Below, in pieces: positions 1 to 9,296 of a stretch of DNA of 64,000 bases. Position 1 is the stretch's first letter. Every line of letters starts with the position of its first letter. The stretch comes from Lentilactobacillus raoultii (GTDB lineage: Bacteria > Bacillota > Bacilli > Lactobacillales > Lactobacillaceae), in contig NZ_LS422986.1 of NCBI RefSeq assembly GCF_900411375.1, forward strand, positions 248,001 through 312,000. Reading direction: 5' to 3'. Made by a program: the position numbers and the translations under genes. The notes below the pieces were generated by a model. It ran no database searches. It saw nothing but the letters and a program-made list of their open reading frames with translations, and was not told the origin of the DNA.

Positions 1-928
1 CCAATTCCAAAAGCTGCAAAGATTTGTAAGCAGGTTTGTAAAACGCCTTGGCTATTGATATTTTGTGCATGAAAGACACCAAAAACGAGGGAACTAATCA
101 AGCTGGACCAAAATACTCTGGATTCAATAGGTCCTCTTGCCAAGGAAGCCAGTGGCCATAAAAATACATATCGAAACATAAATTCTTCCTTTATACCGGT
201 CCAAATAATAGTGAATAAAATCAAATATAGAGGGCCTGGCGTTAAAGTTAAGTCAAAATGAAAGAATAATCGAGACCAGCTACCAGCTGACAATCCCAAG
301 TTAAGAAGTAATGTTATCACTGCCAACAAAAGCCATCGATAATCAACATCTTTGTTAATTTTGAGCCTAGGCAGCTGATATCCCCAGTAAATCATTACGT
401 AAGTGGTAATAGCCAAGCTTGTGAGAATAAAAATCCATATAATGGGGGACTGAATTGTAAAAGTGATGGTGGCGTTTAAATATCTTAACGACATAAATGA
501 TGCCGGTAAAATGGTCATGAACAAGATACCGATAGCAATTTGCCAGCTCGGTTGAGATATCGGTAATAGGATTGCCTTAATAAACGGTAACAGTGCGCCA
601 CCAAAAATGATTAGTGTAAGTGTTAATGTCAACCAAGCAAGATGCCGTGAGGTTGTGGGAAGGGATGATAACAAACTGATAGCGGTGAGCAAAGTAGTTG
701 GAAATGAGAAGGTTAAGATTATTTTTACTAAGTGGTTGCCAACCTGTAAGAATTGGTGGTTGATATTTTTTCTATTAGAAATTAAAAATCCAAAGAAAGT
801 TGTCAAGATACCCAAAATAACTGTAGTTAAAGTAAGCAAAGATGAAAGAGAATTGACAAAAAAGATAATTATAACGATACCAATTAATAAACACTCTATT
901 TTAAAAGCTAGTAAGTATTTGTTCATAT
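1..928 (-). CDS. CPBP family intramembrane metalloprotease (3' end cut by window edge)
   Basis: I translated the reverse strand directly. It is open from an ATG at 928 to base 1 (309 codons) with no stop, so the C-terminus lies outside the window. The protein is very hydrophobic with about seven membrane segments. It carries the CPBP/Abi motif EEFMFR (near 196-183) and the second motif FGVFH (near 85-70), which hold the catalytic glutamates and metal-binding histidine in this family. The ribosome site AAAGGGA is modest. CPBP proteins in lactobacilli process prenylated or peptide substrates or give bacteriocin self-immunity; the substrate here is unknown. A plus-strand reading frame at 607-954 is only its shadow. 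Confidence 0.85.
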
Positions 929-950
929 TTATTAGATCCCTTTATAAAAT

Positions 951-1787
951 CTAGTTGATTACTCGTCTCATCGTTCCGTTAGTCTCATTATACCAACTGG
1001 GAGCGTTTAGTGATGTAATACCAACGCCACCGGTATCCGATTGGCCGTGGTCATGCAAGAATAGGTGATCACCCAGATAGATGGCAACGTGTGAATTGAC
1101 CTGTCCTCTAGCATTTGTGAAAAAGAAAAGATCACCGCGCTTCATGTGATGAAAACTAACCGGCTTACCCATTGTCACCAAGGTGAAAGTTGTGACACTA
1201 TCCAAGTTGCCAAGAGTGATACCGGCCTTGCTGTAGCAATACCTGACAAAAGAGGAACAGTCGAATCGGTGGTGATTGATATCGGTTAAGTTTCGACCGC
1301 CACCATAATCATATTTGGAATGCCCGACCAATTTTAGTCCCGCATTAATGGCCGCTTCAATTTGTGGTTGATGGCCTCTGAGTGCGCTTAGATCACGAAA
1401 ACGGATTTGCTGCGCACTGATCCAATAGGATTGGTGATTCTGTGTAAATTTGATATAGCCGGCTCGCTGATTATGATTTAAATCATCTCGAACCTGACCG
1501 ATAATGGCCGCCTTTAAATAATGGGCGGCCGCGGTTCCTAGATAATGTGACCCCTTAGTGCCGGCCGGGGCTGAATAAAGTTTGGCATTATCAGTTGTAA
1601 TAGTTAGTTTGTACGGGAAACGATAGGCCTGATAAACATGATTGGGAACAATTGCCTGTTTAACATCCATAATCGGGGCCGGTGTATCATTAGGATCCCA
1701 TGTCGCTTTAACAAAAATGGCACTTATACCAATCAGGACGATTAAGCTCAGTCCCCAAGTTATTAATTTTCGATGTTTTGTTATCAT
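951..1787 (-). CDS. NlpC/P60 family cell-wall peptidase with N-terminal membrane anchor
   Basis: The protein has 278 residues from the ATG at 1787, which follows GAGGGTGG; an in-frame GTG at 1802 is less well placed. Residues about 8-28 form a single hydrophobic segment (signal anchor or uncleaved signal). An SH3-like stretch probably covers about 55-130. The C-terminal part is an NlpC/P60 domain with catalytic Cys about 177 in FDCSSFV and His about 233 in NSHVAIYLG. These enzymes cut gamma-D-glutamyl-diamino acid or related peptide bonds in peptidoglycan. It ends 22 bases from the start of the CPBP gene, so the two may be co-transcribed. The family call is firm; the bond cut is inferred. Confidence 0.88.
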   Translation of the reverse strand: MITKHRKLITWGLSLIVLIGISAIFVKATWDPNDTPAPIMDVKQAIVPNHVYQAYRFPYKLTITTDNAKLYSAPAGTKGSHYLGTAAAHYLKAAIIGQVRDDLNHNQRAGYIKFTQNHQSYWISAQQIRFRDLSALRGHQPQIEAAINAGLKLVGHSKYDYGGGRNLTDINHHRFDCSSFVRYCYSKAGITLGNLDSVTTFTLVTMGKPVSFHHMKRGDLFFFTNARGQVNSHVAIYLGDHLFLHDHGQSDTGGVGITSLNAPSWYNETNGTMRRVIN

Positions 1788-2010
1788 TTTAGCCACCCTC
1801 ACCCAGATAAAGTTATTAGTTTATTTTTAGCATGATAAGCAGAGGCTGACGATAATTTTGATATAAACTTATTGCTTTCTTAGAAAAGGTGAGTGGCCGA
1901 AGATTTAAATCAACCCAAAAATTGTCATTGGACGGTTTGACCACCAGTGAGTATGATGATGACAAGTACCATCACTTAAAACCTGAGACAATGAAAGGAA
2001 AGTGATCATC

Positions 2011-2970
2011 TTGAAAATTGTTCTATTGGATGGCTATGCCTTGAATCATGATCTGAATTGGCAAGTGCTGCGCCAACTGGGGAATTGCCAGCTTTATGAT
2101 CGGACACCGGTTGATGACGATGCGGAAATTTTAAAAAGAATTGGGGATGCCGAAATTGTTTTAACGCATAAAACGCCCCTTGATGATGCGGTGATTCGTC
2201 AGGCGCCAAAGTTGACTTATATCGGTGTTATGGGAACGGGTTACGATGTGATTGATCTTGAGAGTGCCAAACAACATCAAGTGACCGTTACCAATATCCC
2301 GACCTATGCCACAGCAGCAGTGGCTCAATTTACCTTTTCGCTATTACTGGAAATTACCGGGCAGGTTGGTCTGCATAATCAGTTGGTTCATGAAGGAAAA
2401 TGGGGAAAGACGGCCGATTTCACTTTCTGGGATAAACCACTTTTAGAATTACAGGGCAAAACGCTAGGCCTGATTGGCTATGGTCGAATTGCACAAAAGG
2501 TTGCCGAATTGGGGCATGCTTTTTCAATGAAAGTGATCTTTTATAATCATCGACCAAGAGATAACGCGCAATCATGGGCCAAGCAAGTTGAACTAGCGGA
2601 CTTGGTTAAAACTGCCGACGTGATTAGTCTTCACGTGATTCAAACACCGGATACGATTGGCTTGATCAATCAGACTACGCTTGATCAAATGAAGGATGGT
2701 GTGATTCTGCTTAATACCGCACGGGGAAAATTGGTTGATGAATCCGCCTTGGCAACCGCACTCAATAAAGGTAAGGTTTCGGCATATGGAACAGATGTGG
2801 TTTCGAAAGAACCAATTCAAACGACTAATCCACTCTTAACCGCTAAAAATTGTTACATCACACCGCACATTGCTTGGGCACCGCTTGAAACCCGAGAACG
2901 ACTGCTAACAATTACAGTAAATAATCTGAAAAGCTATTTGCGTGATGTGCCACAGAACGTTGTTGGTTAG
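2011..2970 (+). CDS. D-2-hydroxyacid dehydrogenase (glycerate dehydrogenase-like)
   Basis: An NAD-dependent D-isomer-specific 2-hydroxyacid dehydrogenase of 319 residues from TTG 2011, spaced about ten bases from AAAGGAA; a GTG at 2002 lies too close to that site. The N-terminus (KIVLLDGYALN) resembles glycerate dehydrogenases/hydroxypyruvate reductases. The Rossmann motif is GLIGYGRIAQ near residue 150. The catalytic Arg is in NTARGKLVDE, the Glu in VSKEP and the His in TPHIAWAP. It would interconvert a 2-keto acid (hydroxypyruvate or glyoxylate by similarity) and the D-hydroxy acid. The exact substrate cannot be read from the sequence. It is monocistronic. Confidence 0.85.
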   Translation: MKIVLLDGYALNHDLNWQVLRQLGNCQLYDRTPVDDDAEILKRIGDAEIVLTHKTPLDDAVIRQAPKLTYIGVMGTGYDVIDLESAKQHQVTVTNIPTYATAAVAQFTFSLLLEITGQVGLHNQLVHEGKWGKTADFTFWDKPLLELQGKTLGLIGYGRIAQKVAELGHAFSMKVIFYNHRPRDNAQSWAKQVELADLVKTADVISLHVIQTPDTIGLINQTTLDQMKDGVILLNTARGKLVDESALATALNKGKVSAYGTDVVSKEPIQTTNPLLTAKNCYITPHIAWAPLETRERLLTITVNNLKSYLRDVPQNVVG

Positions 2971-3036
2971 TTTTGTGAGATTAGGTGCTGAGAAGTAGAG
3001 TTAAAAATTTTTTTGGGGGGGTAGTTTAAAGATTAT

Positions 3037-3093
3037 GGAAACTGGTTTTTCAGTGAATGAATGGATAATATATTGAAGAAAAATCAGTTTTCC
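3037..3093. repeat. Inverted repeat between hydroxyacid dehydrogenase and mazEF
   Basis: Arms at 3037-3050 and 3079-3093 read GGAAACTG-TTTTT and AAAAA-CAGTTTTCC, separated by about 28 bases. It could end transcription of the dehydrogenase (CCCTTTT follows) or serve as an operator for the downstream toxin-antitoxin pair. T8 and G7 homopolymer runs precede it at 3007-3021. Confidence 0.4.
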
Positions 3094-3150
3094 CTTTTAT
3101 TGATTGAGTAATGCTTAAGTGTTACCATGTAATTACGGGAGGTGCTATTT

Positions 3151-3372
3151 ATGAAAGCACGTAAACAAGGTAACACTTTAGTTTTAAGTATTCCTAAGCA
3201 ATTTAATGTCGCTGAGGGTACTGAATTCATGAGCATGCAAGGCTCAGATGGTAGTTTGATTTATACACCCAAAGCACCTAATATCTACCAAGATCCTAAA
3301 TATTCCAAAACTAATCTACGATTCGTGTCTCAAGACATGAATGATCGTCTCACTGGTCGGGAGGAGGTCTAA
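3151..3372 (+). CDS. MazE/PemI-like antitoxin
   Basis: A 73-residue protein from ATG 3151, eight bases behind GGGAGG. The first half (KARKQGNTLVLSIPKQF) matches the AbrB/MazE swapped-hairpin DNA-binding fold, and the acidic, polar C-terminus is where such antitoxins wrap the toxin. Its stop codon shares one base with the start of the downstream toxin (TAATG), so the pair is translationally coupled. It probably neutralises the toxin and autorepresses the operon. The antitoxin call leans on the partner gene as well as on the N-terminal pattern. Confidence 0.78.
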   Translation: MKARKQGNTLVLSIPKQFNVAEGTEFMSMQGSDGSLIYTPKAPNIYQDPKYSKTNLRFVSQDMNDRLTGREEV

Positions 3373-3764
3373 TGTCCAACAATTTGATACCGAGTTACAA
3401 CTATCATGGGTATACCCCTCAGCAAGGGGATCTGGTTTATTTGAACTTCAATCCAAGTGTTGGCCGGGAGATTAAAAAACGTCGTCCGGCTATTGTCGTG
3501 AGTAGTGATTCTTTTAATTTGCGAACAGGTTTTGTGACCATTTGTCCAATTACTAGTACAGTTAGAGACTTACCGTTTTTTGTTGATTTAAATAGTAATA
3601 AACTGCATGGACAGATTAATGCTTCACAACTCCGAACAATTGATTTCATGACTAAAGAACGTCAGATTGAATTTGTGGAAAAGGCTACCAGTATGGATTT
3701 CATGCGGACAGTTAAAATAATCATGGATGGATTGGGCTTTGATAAAATCATTAATAATCTTTAA
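3372..3764 (+). CDS. MazF/PemK family endoribonuclease toxin
   Basis: A 130-residue protein with the MazF/PemK pattern: GDLVYLNFNPSVGREIKKRRPAIVVSSD at about 19-46 (in the family, the loop after the first strand and the Arg-Pro stretch bind RNA), then ICPITSTVRDLPFFV and QLRTIDF. MazF enzymes cut mRNA at short single-stranded sequences; the cut sequence here is unknown. A GGGAGGAGG ribosome site lies inside the antitoxin gene. The length is slightly above the usual 110-120 because of about 17 extra N-terminal residues. No truncation is visible, so the pair looks functional. Confidence 0.87.
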   Translation: MSNNLIPSYNYHGYTPQQGDLVYLNFNPSVGREIKKRRPAIVVSSDSFNLRTGFVTICPITSTVRDLPFFVDLNSNKLHGQINASQLRTIDFMTKERQIEFVEKATSMDFMRTVKIIMDGLGFDKIINNL

Positions 3765-3775
3765 GAGCCGTTAAA

Positions 3776-3812
3776 CTAAAATTTGAACCTAAAATTTGAA
3801 CTAAAATTTGTA
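3776..3812. repeat. Three tandem copies of a 12-13 base AT-rich unit
   Basis: The unit CTAAAATTTGAAC is repeated at 3776-3788 and 3789-3800, with a shortened copy at 3801-3810, directly after mazF. No function is apparent. Confidence 0.6.
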
Positions 3813-3943
3813 GAATAACGAAGGCTTTAAACAAAATTTTCCAACTGTTGGTGATTCCAGAAATGGGTTCGATAGGTCGCTTAAATTAGACCCCTAGTCA
3901 ATTTAGAGTCTTAACGCTATAATGTGATTAACTCTAATTAAAT

Positions 3944-4768
3944 GTGAGTGAATCAAAATTGGAAGAAGCGGGTAGGATGATAGTTGAAAATCGGTGGTCA
4001 TGGGGTCGGCAAATCACTTTGGCGATTGTGCTGTTTTTGCTGTTTAATTTGATGAGCTTTTTGTTCTATAACGCAGCATTTATTGATCAAGCCATTGCCG
4101 ACACCATTTTTGCGCTATTAGCGCTGGGATTAACGGTTTGGGCTCTTAAATCCACTAAGGTGTTTACCCATCGGTTGACGCTGAGCAGGCCGTTACTCAT
4201 TTGGGGACTGGTGTGTCTCGTGGCGCTTGGAATTGTTTTCACCTTCGCTGACGTGCCGCAGCATATTATCATGGTTTTTCAAACTCACCATTTGCTTGTT
4301 AATACACTGATCGCTCTGGCAGCGGCAATTTTTGAAGAGTCGATTTGTCGAGGACTATTTTTATCGGCATTTTTGACCCATGCTCAGTACAATGGTCGGT
4401 CGTACAAATTAACCCGATCGGCAATCTACTCGTCGGTACTCTTTGGTATTTTCCATCTAGTGAATTTATTTGGTGGACATCCTGGTGCTGTTTTCCAACA
4501 AATCTTCTGGGCATTCGTAATCGGAGTTTTTCTGTCAGCGCTTAGATTGACGACTAATTCACTTGTTTGGCCCATGCTGGTTCACTTTTTGCTGGATTGG
4601 TTCCCAAGTGCCGCTACGCAACTTGATATTAAGGAAAGTAGTTGGTCCCTTATTTTGATTATTTTTGGTTTCCTATTAGTAGTGAGTCTGGTCTACTTGG
4701 TTCAGTTGGATCGGGCCCTTCAATCTCAAACAACTTCGCATGGCAAGATGGTCTCACCGGCTCATTGA
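3944..4768 (+). CDS. CPBP family intramembrane metalloprotease
   Basis: A multi-pass membrane protein with about eight hydrophobic segments. Counted from GTG 3944 (274 residues) the CPBP motifs are EESICR at 131-136, FGIFH at 167-171 and a third His in VHFLLDW near 214. The start is uncertain: GTG 3944 lacks a clear ribosome site, while in-frame ATG 3977 follows the purine-rich GGAAGAAGCGGGTAGG and would give 263 residues. It is the second CPBP gene in the first 5 kb but is not closely similar to the one at 1-928. Protease activity follows from the motif; the substrate is unknown. Confidence 0.84.
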   Translation: MSESKLEEAGRMIVENRWSWGRQITLAIVLFLLFNLMSFLFYNAAFIDQAIADTIFALLALGLTVWALKSTKVFTHRLTLSRPLLIWGLVCLVALGIVFTFADVPQHIIMVFQTHHLLVNTLIALAAAIFEESICRGLFLSAFLTHAQYNGRSYKLTRSAIYSSVLFGIFHLVNLFGGHPGAVFQQIFWAFVIGVFLSALRLTTNSLVWPMLVHFLLDWFPSAATQLDIKESSWSLILIIFGFLLVVSLVYLVQLDRALQSQTTSHGKMVSPAH

Positions 4769-4803
4769 GCGATTTTAATAGATTATGATTAATAAAAGTA
4801 ACG

Positions 4804-4850
4804 AAAAAGTCACCCGACAAGTAAAATTGCCGAGTGACTTTTTATAACAA
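4804..4850. terminator. Bidirectional intrinsic terminator
   Basis: AAAAAGTCAC and GTGACTTTTT arms flank an inner CCGACAA/TTGCCG pairing. It sits between the convergent CPBP gene and the malolactic/malic enzyme gene and can serve both strands. Confidence 0.8.
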
Positions 4851-4854
4851 TTAA

Positions 4855-6477
4855 TTAATAATGAGGCGCCCACTTAGTATTCCGGATGGCTTCAACCACT
4901 GAATGAATGGGTTGTTGATTCAATTGTTGCTCGACAGCGCTCTGGGCAACGGCTTCAGCGACGGTTTCTGAAAACTCAGCCAGTTTGGAAACCGGTGGTA
5001 AAACAGCCGCACCAGGCTTTTTTACGTCAACAATGCCACCCAATGAATGGGCAGCAGCTGAAATCATTTGATCATTGAGTACTTTAGCAGTGCTAGCGAT
5101 GGCTCCTAAGCCTAAGCCGGGGTAAATCAATGCATTGTTGGCCTGACCAATTTCATACGTCACTCCATGGTACTCAACGGGCTTGGACGGGATGCCGGTA
5201 GCCACCAACGCACGGCCATCGGTCCATTTGATCAGGTCATCGGCGTGGGCTTCAATTAATTTAGTCGGATTTGAAATCGGAAAAATAATGGGACGGTCCG
5301 TGTGAGCTGCCATTTCTTTTACCACAGTTTCGGTGAAAGCACCGGCCTTGGTTGAAGTGCCAACCATAATTGTGGGGTGGACGGCTTTGACGACACTTAA
5401 TAAATCAGTGAGGTCATCGGCGTTCTCGAATTCCTCTCGAGAACGGGCAAAGGGCTTCTGTTCCGGCGTCAAATTAGGCGTATCGTTAAACAATAGTCCT
5501 TGTTTGTCCACTAGATAAAAATGTTTCCGGGCTTCTTCCGAACTTAAGCCGAGGGTCACCATTTCTTCAAAAATCCGTTGGGTGATTCCAGCCCCAGCAG
5601 TCCCTGCGCCAAAACACAAGTAACGTTGATTCGTTAGTGATTGTTTTGAAATGTTTAAAGCGCCAAGAATTCCGGCCAAGACGATAATTCCAGTCCCTTG
5701 GATATCATCATTAAACACCAGATTGTTAGCCTTGAAGCGATTCAAAATTGTCGCTGCGTTATCACGACCAAAATCTTCGAAATGTAAATAAACGTGTGGA
5801 AAGAGTGTCTCCACTGCTTTGACGAACTGGGTGATAAACTGATGATATTGGGAACCTTGGATTCTGGGATGCTGGTTTCCTAAATACATCGGGTCATGAA
5901 GTAATTGCTGATTATCTGTCCCGACATCCAGGACTACGGGTAGCACTTGTTGAGGATCAATTCCGGCCGCAGCTGTATAAACCATTAATTTGCCAACCGC
6001 AATATCGACACCCTGAGTCCCCCAATCGCCAATTCCGAGAATGCCTTCACCATCCGTTACGACCACTAGTCGGATGTCACGTCCAGCCGCCGCATTCTCC
6101 AAACTTTCCGCGAGGGTATCTGGTTCATCAATTGATAAAAAGGCTGCATTTTGTGGTTGAACAAATAGCTGACTGTAATGTTCCACCGTAGTTGCAATCG
6201 TCGGGTCATAGACAATCGGCATCATTTCGGCAACGTGTTGGCTGAAAACTTTATAGAATAAAACCCGATTTTCGTTGAAAATGGTCATGAGAAATAATCG
6301 TTTTTCAAGATCAGTTGATTTCTGTTGGTACTGGCCGTAAACTTGCTCGGCTTGCTGCTCAAGAGTTTGGACTTTTAACGGCAGCAGTCCGGTTAACCCC
6401 AGCTGGTGACGTTCCGCCTGAGTAAAAGCGGTTCCCTTATTTTTAAATGGATCGGTTAAAATGTTATTAGTCGACAT
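4855..6477 (-). CDS. mleS: Malolactic enzyme / NAD-dependent malic enzyme family
   Basis: A full-length 540-residue member of the malic-enzyme family. Seen in order: [11 protein letters not shown] near 14, the malic domain with [11 protein letters not shown] and [16 protein letters not shown], the metal-site stretch [14 protein letters not shown] and FNDDIQGTG, then the NAD domain with [10 protein letters not shown]. The [25 protein letters not shown] stretch and the C-terminal [17 protein letters not shown] resemble malolactic enzymes (L-malate to L-lactate plus CO2) more than E. coli MaeA, but sequence alone cannot exclude a pyruvate-forming malic enzyme. No malate permease lies beside it. 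A LysR gene is immediately upstream on the same strand and is the likely regulator. Confidence 0.82.
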   Translation of the reverse strand: MSTNNILTDPFKNKGTAFTQAERHQLGLTGLLPLKVQTLEQQAEQVYGQYQQKSTDLEKRLFLMTIFNENRVLFYKVFSQHVAEMMPIVYDPTIATTVEHYSQLFVQPQNAAFLSIDEPDTLAESLENAAAGRDIRLVVVTDGEGILGIGDWGTQGVDIAVGKLMVYTAAAGIDPQQVLPVVLDVGTDNQQLLHDPMYLGNQHPRIQGSQYHQFITQFVKAVETLFPHVYLHFEDFGRDNAATILNRFKANNLVFNDDIQGTGIIVLAGILGALNISKQSLTNQRYLCFGAGTAGAGITQRIFEEMVTLGLSSEEARKHFYLVDKQGLLFNDTPNLTPEQKPFARSREEFENADDLTDLLSVVKAVHPTIMVGTSTKAGAFTETVVKEMAAHTDRPIIFPISNPTKLIEAHADDLIKWTDGRALVATGIPSKPVEYHGVTYEIGQANNALIYPGLGLGAIASTAKVLNDQMISAAAHSLGGIVDVKKPGAAVLPPVSKLAEFSETVAEAVAQSAVEQQLNQQPIHSVVEAIRNTKWAPHY

Positions 6478-6643
6478 GTCATCACTGACTTTCTATTTAG
6501 TAGTTTATCGTCAGTATGCACAGGAACTGCTATTATAGTCAAACTTGGTTGACTTGATTAAAAATATTAATAACGTTTGGCATTAAGCGATCACGCTGAA
6601 TTTAATTTACAGCGAGATAAACTGGCTGATACTTGTGACTAAT

Positions 6644-7534
6644 TTAATTGAGGATAGTTTGGAGTTTGAATAAGTCACTGATAAAGGCTTGTTCATGATC
6701 ATCGGCCAAATAATTTTTTCGAGTTGCGATAGAGATGTTAAAACGTTCGGGTAAGGGATTTTCCAAAGCAGTTAGCGAAAGTTCATCGGATGGCCGGATG
6801 GCGTCTTTAACCAATAAACCAATGCCGGCATTTCTTTCAACCAGCCGTTTCATGGTTTCGATGCTTTGGGTTTCAAAAATAATGTGGGGATGAAACTTAG
6901 CTTGATTGGAATAGACTTTTAGCACTTCTGAGTGAATAAAGCGTCCGTTAAGTGTGATAAAAGGCTCGCTTTTAAGCTTGGCAAAGGAAATGGATTGGGA
7001 TTGACTCAACCAATGAGTCTTTGATGAAATAACGACAAATTGTCGGCTAGTTAAAAAGGTAGTATTAATTACGTTGTTTTGAAGTGGCAAGGGACTTCCC
7101 AAGAGTGCAATGTCAATTTTGCCACCTTGAAGATCCAGTAAGAGCTGCTGAGAGCCGGTTTCGTCGACCTCCAGATCTTCTAATAAATGGTCTTGAATAA
7201 TGCCATCAATAATTAATGGGAAATAAAGTGAACCGATGATGGGCGGTAAGCCAAAGCGAATCTTTTTACTGGTATATTGGTCAATTTCCAGGTTGGCTAG
7301 CTTAGCGTCTCGAAGCATGTTACTAGCGTGGCGATAAAGAATTTCACCGGCGGGTGTGATTTGAATCAGCCCTTTGGAACGGTTGCGAAAGGCCAATTTG
7401 GTTTTCAGCGAGGCTTCCAGTCGTTTAATCGCTAAGGTCACCGTCGGCTGTTCCACGTTAAAATGCTTGGCGACGCCGGTAAAAGTTCCGACTTGATAAA
7501 GGTAGCAAAAGTATTCCAAATCTCTTAATTTCAT
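6644..7534 (-). CDS. LysR family transcriptional regulator (MleR-like)
   Basis: A 296-residue LysR protein. The N-terminal winged helix (MKLRDLEYFCYLYQVGTFT, then VEQPTVTLAIKRLE) is followed by a periplasmic-binding-protein-like effector domain from about 90. The start ATG 7534 has GAGGTTGACC upstream. It reads toward the malolactic/malic enzyme gene with a 166-base gap, a position and type matching MleR, the malate-responsive activator of malolactic genes. The effector is not demonstrated. The gap 6478-6643 presumably holds the enzyme's promoter and the regulator's binding site, but I could not define a convincing T-N11-A box. Confidence 0.85.
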   Translation of the reverse strand: MKLRDLEYFCYLYQVGTFTGVAKHFNVEQPTVTLAIKRLEASLKTKLAFRNRSKGLIQITPAGEILYRHASNMLRDAKLANLEIDQYTSKKIRFGLPPIIGSLYFPLIIDGIIQDHLLEDLEVDETGSQQLLLDLQGGKIDIALLGSPLPLQNNVINTTFLTSRQFVVISSKTHWLSQSQSISFAKLKSEPFITLNGRFIHSEVLKVYSNQAKFHPHIIFETQSIETMKRLVERNAGIGLLVKDAIRPSDELSLTALENPLPERFNISIATRKNYLADDHEQAFISDLFKLQTILN

Positions 7535-7773
7535 AAGGTCAACCTCGATTAATGGTGGGATGGGTACATAACTGAATTAATGCTTAAATTATTTTGAGGA
7601 TGCTTTGAATTTTTGAAGAAGATAGCTATTAATAAGTTCTTACTTTCTATTCTACTGAATTTACTGATTAAAGGAAACGGCAGGGGTATCATGGTAAAGA
7701 AGTCAATATTGAAATTTTTCTTTGGTTAATAATGCCCATATTACTTTTAAGCTTTAAGTAAGGAGACAACATT

Positions 7774-7971
7774 ATGCAGAAAAAAACACAACATCGTCAA
7801 TTTTATAAAAAAGTCACCTTTTGGTTGGGCCTGTTTCTAGTAGTGACTAATATATACTTAATGATCAAAAACGGAGGCCTCGATTTCAATTTCTTAGCTG
7901 ATTTCATTGCTTTTGCCGTTGGTATTGTGCTATTAATTGATGTTTTTTTCGACTCAAAGAAAGCTAAATAG
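7774..7971 (+). CDS. Small two-helix membrane protein, unknown function
   Basis: A 65-residue protein with a strong ribosome site (AAGGAGAC, nine bases before ATG). Two hydrophobic segments at about 14-30 and 39-58 are joined by a short loop, and both ends are basic or charged (KKKTQHRQFYKK and DSKKAK). Its 3' end overlaps the convergent XRE gene by eight bases. No family is recognised. Confidence 0.65.
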   Translation: MQKKTQHRQFYKKVTFWLGLFLVVTNIYLMIKNGGLDFNFLADFIAFAVGIVLLIDVFFDSKKAK

Positions 7972-8530
7972 TCCACCCTAAATAGGCAATTCCCGGTGAA
8001 AATGTGAGGACTAACCCTAAACAAATTCCCAAGCCTGCCAGAAAGAGTAATTGCTGACCGCTAATTTTGGGTCGTCGGCCAACTGGGATCTGACCCGTTA
8101 TCAAATAGTGGATGAGTGATTGGCAAGTCGACAATCTAAAAGGCTTAGTAATCTTGATCAGTGTGAGGCAAAGCATAACGCCAATCGTTGAAAAAGCGGT
8201 TGTTAGCATCATGGCGTAAGTGAAGAGAAGCCAGCGACTGCTGAGAAGAGAGGCATAGGCGGCCATGATCGCTATGCCGATACCCAATGCCAGTTGCCGA
8301 CTTTGTTTTAAAATTGCCTTTGCCTGCATGGCAACCAGTTTGTCGTCTAACAATTCGTCTATTGTGATGTTGTACAGGTCACAAAGGAAGACCAGGCTTT
8401 GGATGTCTGGGGTTGATTGGCCGGTTTCCCAGTGTGGGATAGTCTGTCTTGAGACATGAATTTGATTTGCCAGTTCAGCTTGAGTGAGCCGGTTTTCTTT
8501 TCGATAAGCAATCAATCGCTCACGTAGCAT
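7964..8530 (-). CDS. XRE family regulator with membrane-embedded C-terminus
   Basis: Residues 1-66 are a clear HTH_3 domain (LIAYRKENRLTQAELANQIHVSRQTIPHWETG). The rest carries about four hydrophobic segments (about 80-180), giving a membrane-tethered regulator. The start is secure because AAAGGAGG lies eight bases upstream. This architecture occurs in lactobacilli beside genes for small membrane proteins, as here with the convergent 65-residue gene. The signal sensed is unknown. A palindrome in its upstream region (8629-8651) may be its operator. Confidence 0.83.
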   Translation of the reverse strand: MLRERLIAYRKENRLTQAELANQIHVSRQTIPHWETGQSTPDIQSLVFLCDLYNITIDELLDDKLVAMQAKAILKQSRQLALGIGIAIMAAYASLLSSRWLLFTYAMMLTTAFSTIGVMLCLTLIKITKPFRLSTCQSLIHYLITGQIPVGRRPKISGQQLLFLAGLGICLGLVLTFSPGIAYLGWTI

Positions 8531-8628
8531 AAATTTCCTCCTTTAATTACCAATCTTCGATGACTTTTAAGTATAGTGTACCTCATTTTAAGAAAAACAA
8601 TTTAGCAGCACTATAAAATTGGCAGTTC

Positions 8629-8651
8629 GCAAACTATAGTTTCCGGTTTGC
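8629..8651. promoter_or_regulatory. Palindromic candidate operator
   Basis: A perfect 12-base palindrome AAACTATAGTTT (8631-8642) sits inside a second inverted repeat, GCAAAC (8629-8634) and GTTTGC (8646-8651). It lies between the divergent XRE gene and the 123-codon gene, where an autoregulatory site would be expected. Function is inferred from position only. Confidence 0.4.
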
Positions 8652-8770
8652 AGTTTAAAATTGCTGGTTGTCAATAGTAGTTGACATTTCATCTTTTAAT
8701 GACCGATCCGCTATTTTCTTTATGAAATCTATGGTAGTTTAAGGTCAAGTTGAAAAGGAGGAAACGGCCA

Positions 8771-9142
8771 ATGGCACTTGGAAATGATTTTTTGAGTCAA
8801 CAAATTCATGGTATGGGAATGGGTTTAGGGTTTGTCATTTCGCTTGGAAAGGGCAAGGAACCTGGTTCTCAAATTGTGCTGCCAAAGAAACAAACCGGCG
8901 TGTTGCAGTATCGGGATCGAATTAATGATTTGATACAAAGGAAAGCTTATCAGTCGGCTAAACAGTATGTTGCAGCGTTGGCAATGGCAATTCCGCATCG
9001 CGATTATTTAAATATTGAAAAGTGGTTTTATCAACGGGTCCAAGCGTTGGATGATCATGAATTGTCGGAAATGGGATTGGGACGACATGAGATTGAATGC
9101 CGACTGACAGTGGTTAAGACGCAAATTAGTCGGCTACCATGA
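8771..9142 (+). CDS. Hypothetical protein, 123 residues
   Basis: The start is ATG 8771, ten bases behind AAAAGGAGG; an upstream in-frame TTG at 8750 would place the ribosome site inside the gene. The protein is soluble, with a glycine/methionine-rich N-terminus (IHGMGMGLGFVISLGKGKEPG) and an alpha-helical remainder. I recognise no family. It is preceded by the XRE gene in divergent orientation and followed by a stem-loop, so it is probably monocistronic. Confidence 0.65.
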   Translation: MALGNDFLSQQIHGMGMGLGFVISLGKGKEPGSQIVLPKKQTGVLQYRDRINDLIQRKAYQSAKQYVAALAMAIPHRDYLNIEKWFYQRVQALDDHELSEMGLGRHEIECRLTVVKTQISRLP

Positions 9143-9190
9143 TTTATTTTCGACTTTGGAAGTAAACATTGCCGGAAGTTAAAATTGTTT

Positions 9191-9229
9191 TTCCTGTGTG
9201 GGCTTATTTTTAAGTCTAAATCACAGGAA
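9191..9229. terminator. Stem-loop after the 123-codon gene
   Basis: TTCCTGTG (9191-9198) pairs with CACAGGAA (9222-9229), and inside it GGGCTTA pairs with TAAGTCT. No long T-run follows, so termination is plausible but weak. Confidence 0.45.
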
Positions 9230-9235
9230 TTTATA

Positions 9236-9270
9236 TTGCTTTATTAGAATAAAAAGAATATACTAATTAA
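9236..9270 (+). promoter_or_regulatory. Promoter of the MFS exporter with candidate Rrf2 site
   Basis: -35 TTGCTT (9236-9241), 17-base spacer, -10 TATACT (9259-9264). The -10 lies within AGAATATACTAATTAA (9255-9270). The same core AGAATATACT recurs at 10725-10734 in front of the Rrf2 gene, suggesting a shared regulator site, though overlap with a -10 element weakens that inference. Confidence 0.5.
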
Positions 9271-9296
9271 ACAATATAAGTAAAGGAGCTCTATCT

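Noticed and set aside
607-954. Plus-strand 115-codon reading frame
   Set aside because: The reverse strand encodes an intact CPBP protein across the same bases; the plus-strand product is a lysine/isoleucine-rich shadow without a ribosome site.
3007-3021. Phase-variable homopolymer tract (T8 then G7)
   Set aside because: It lies between genes, outside any reading frame and not in a promoter spacer that I can define.
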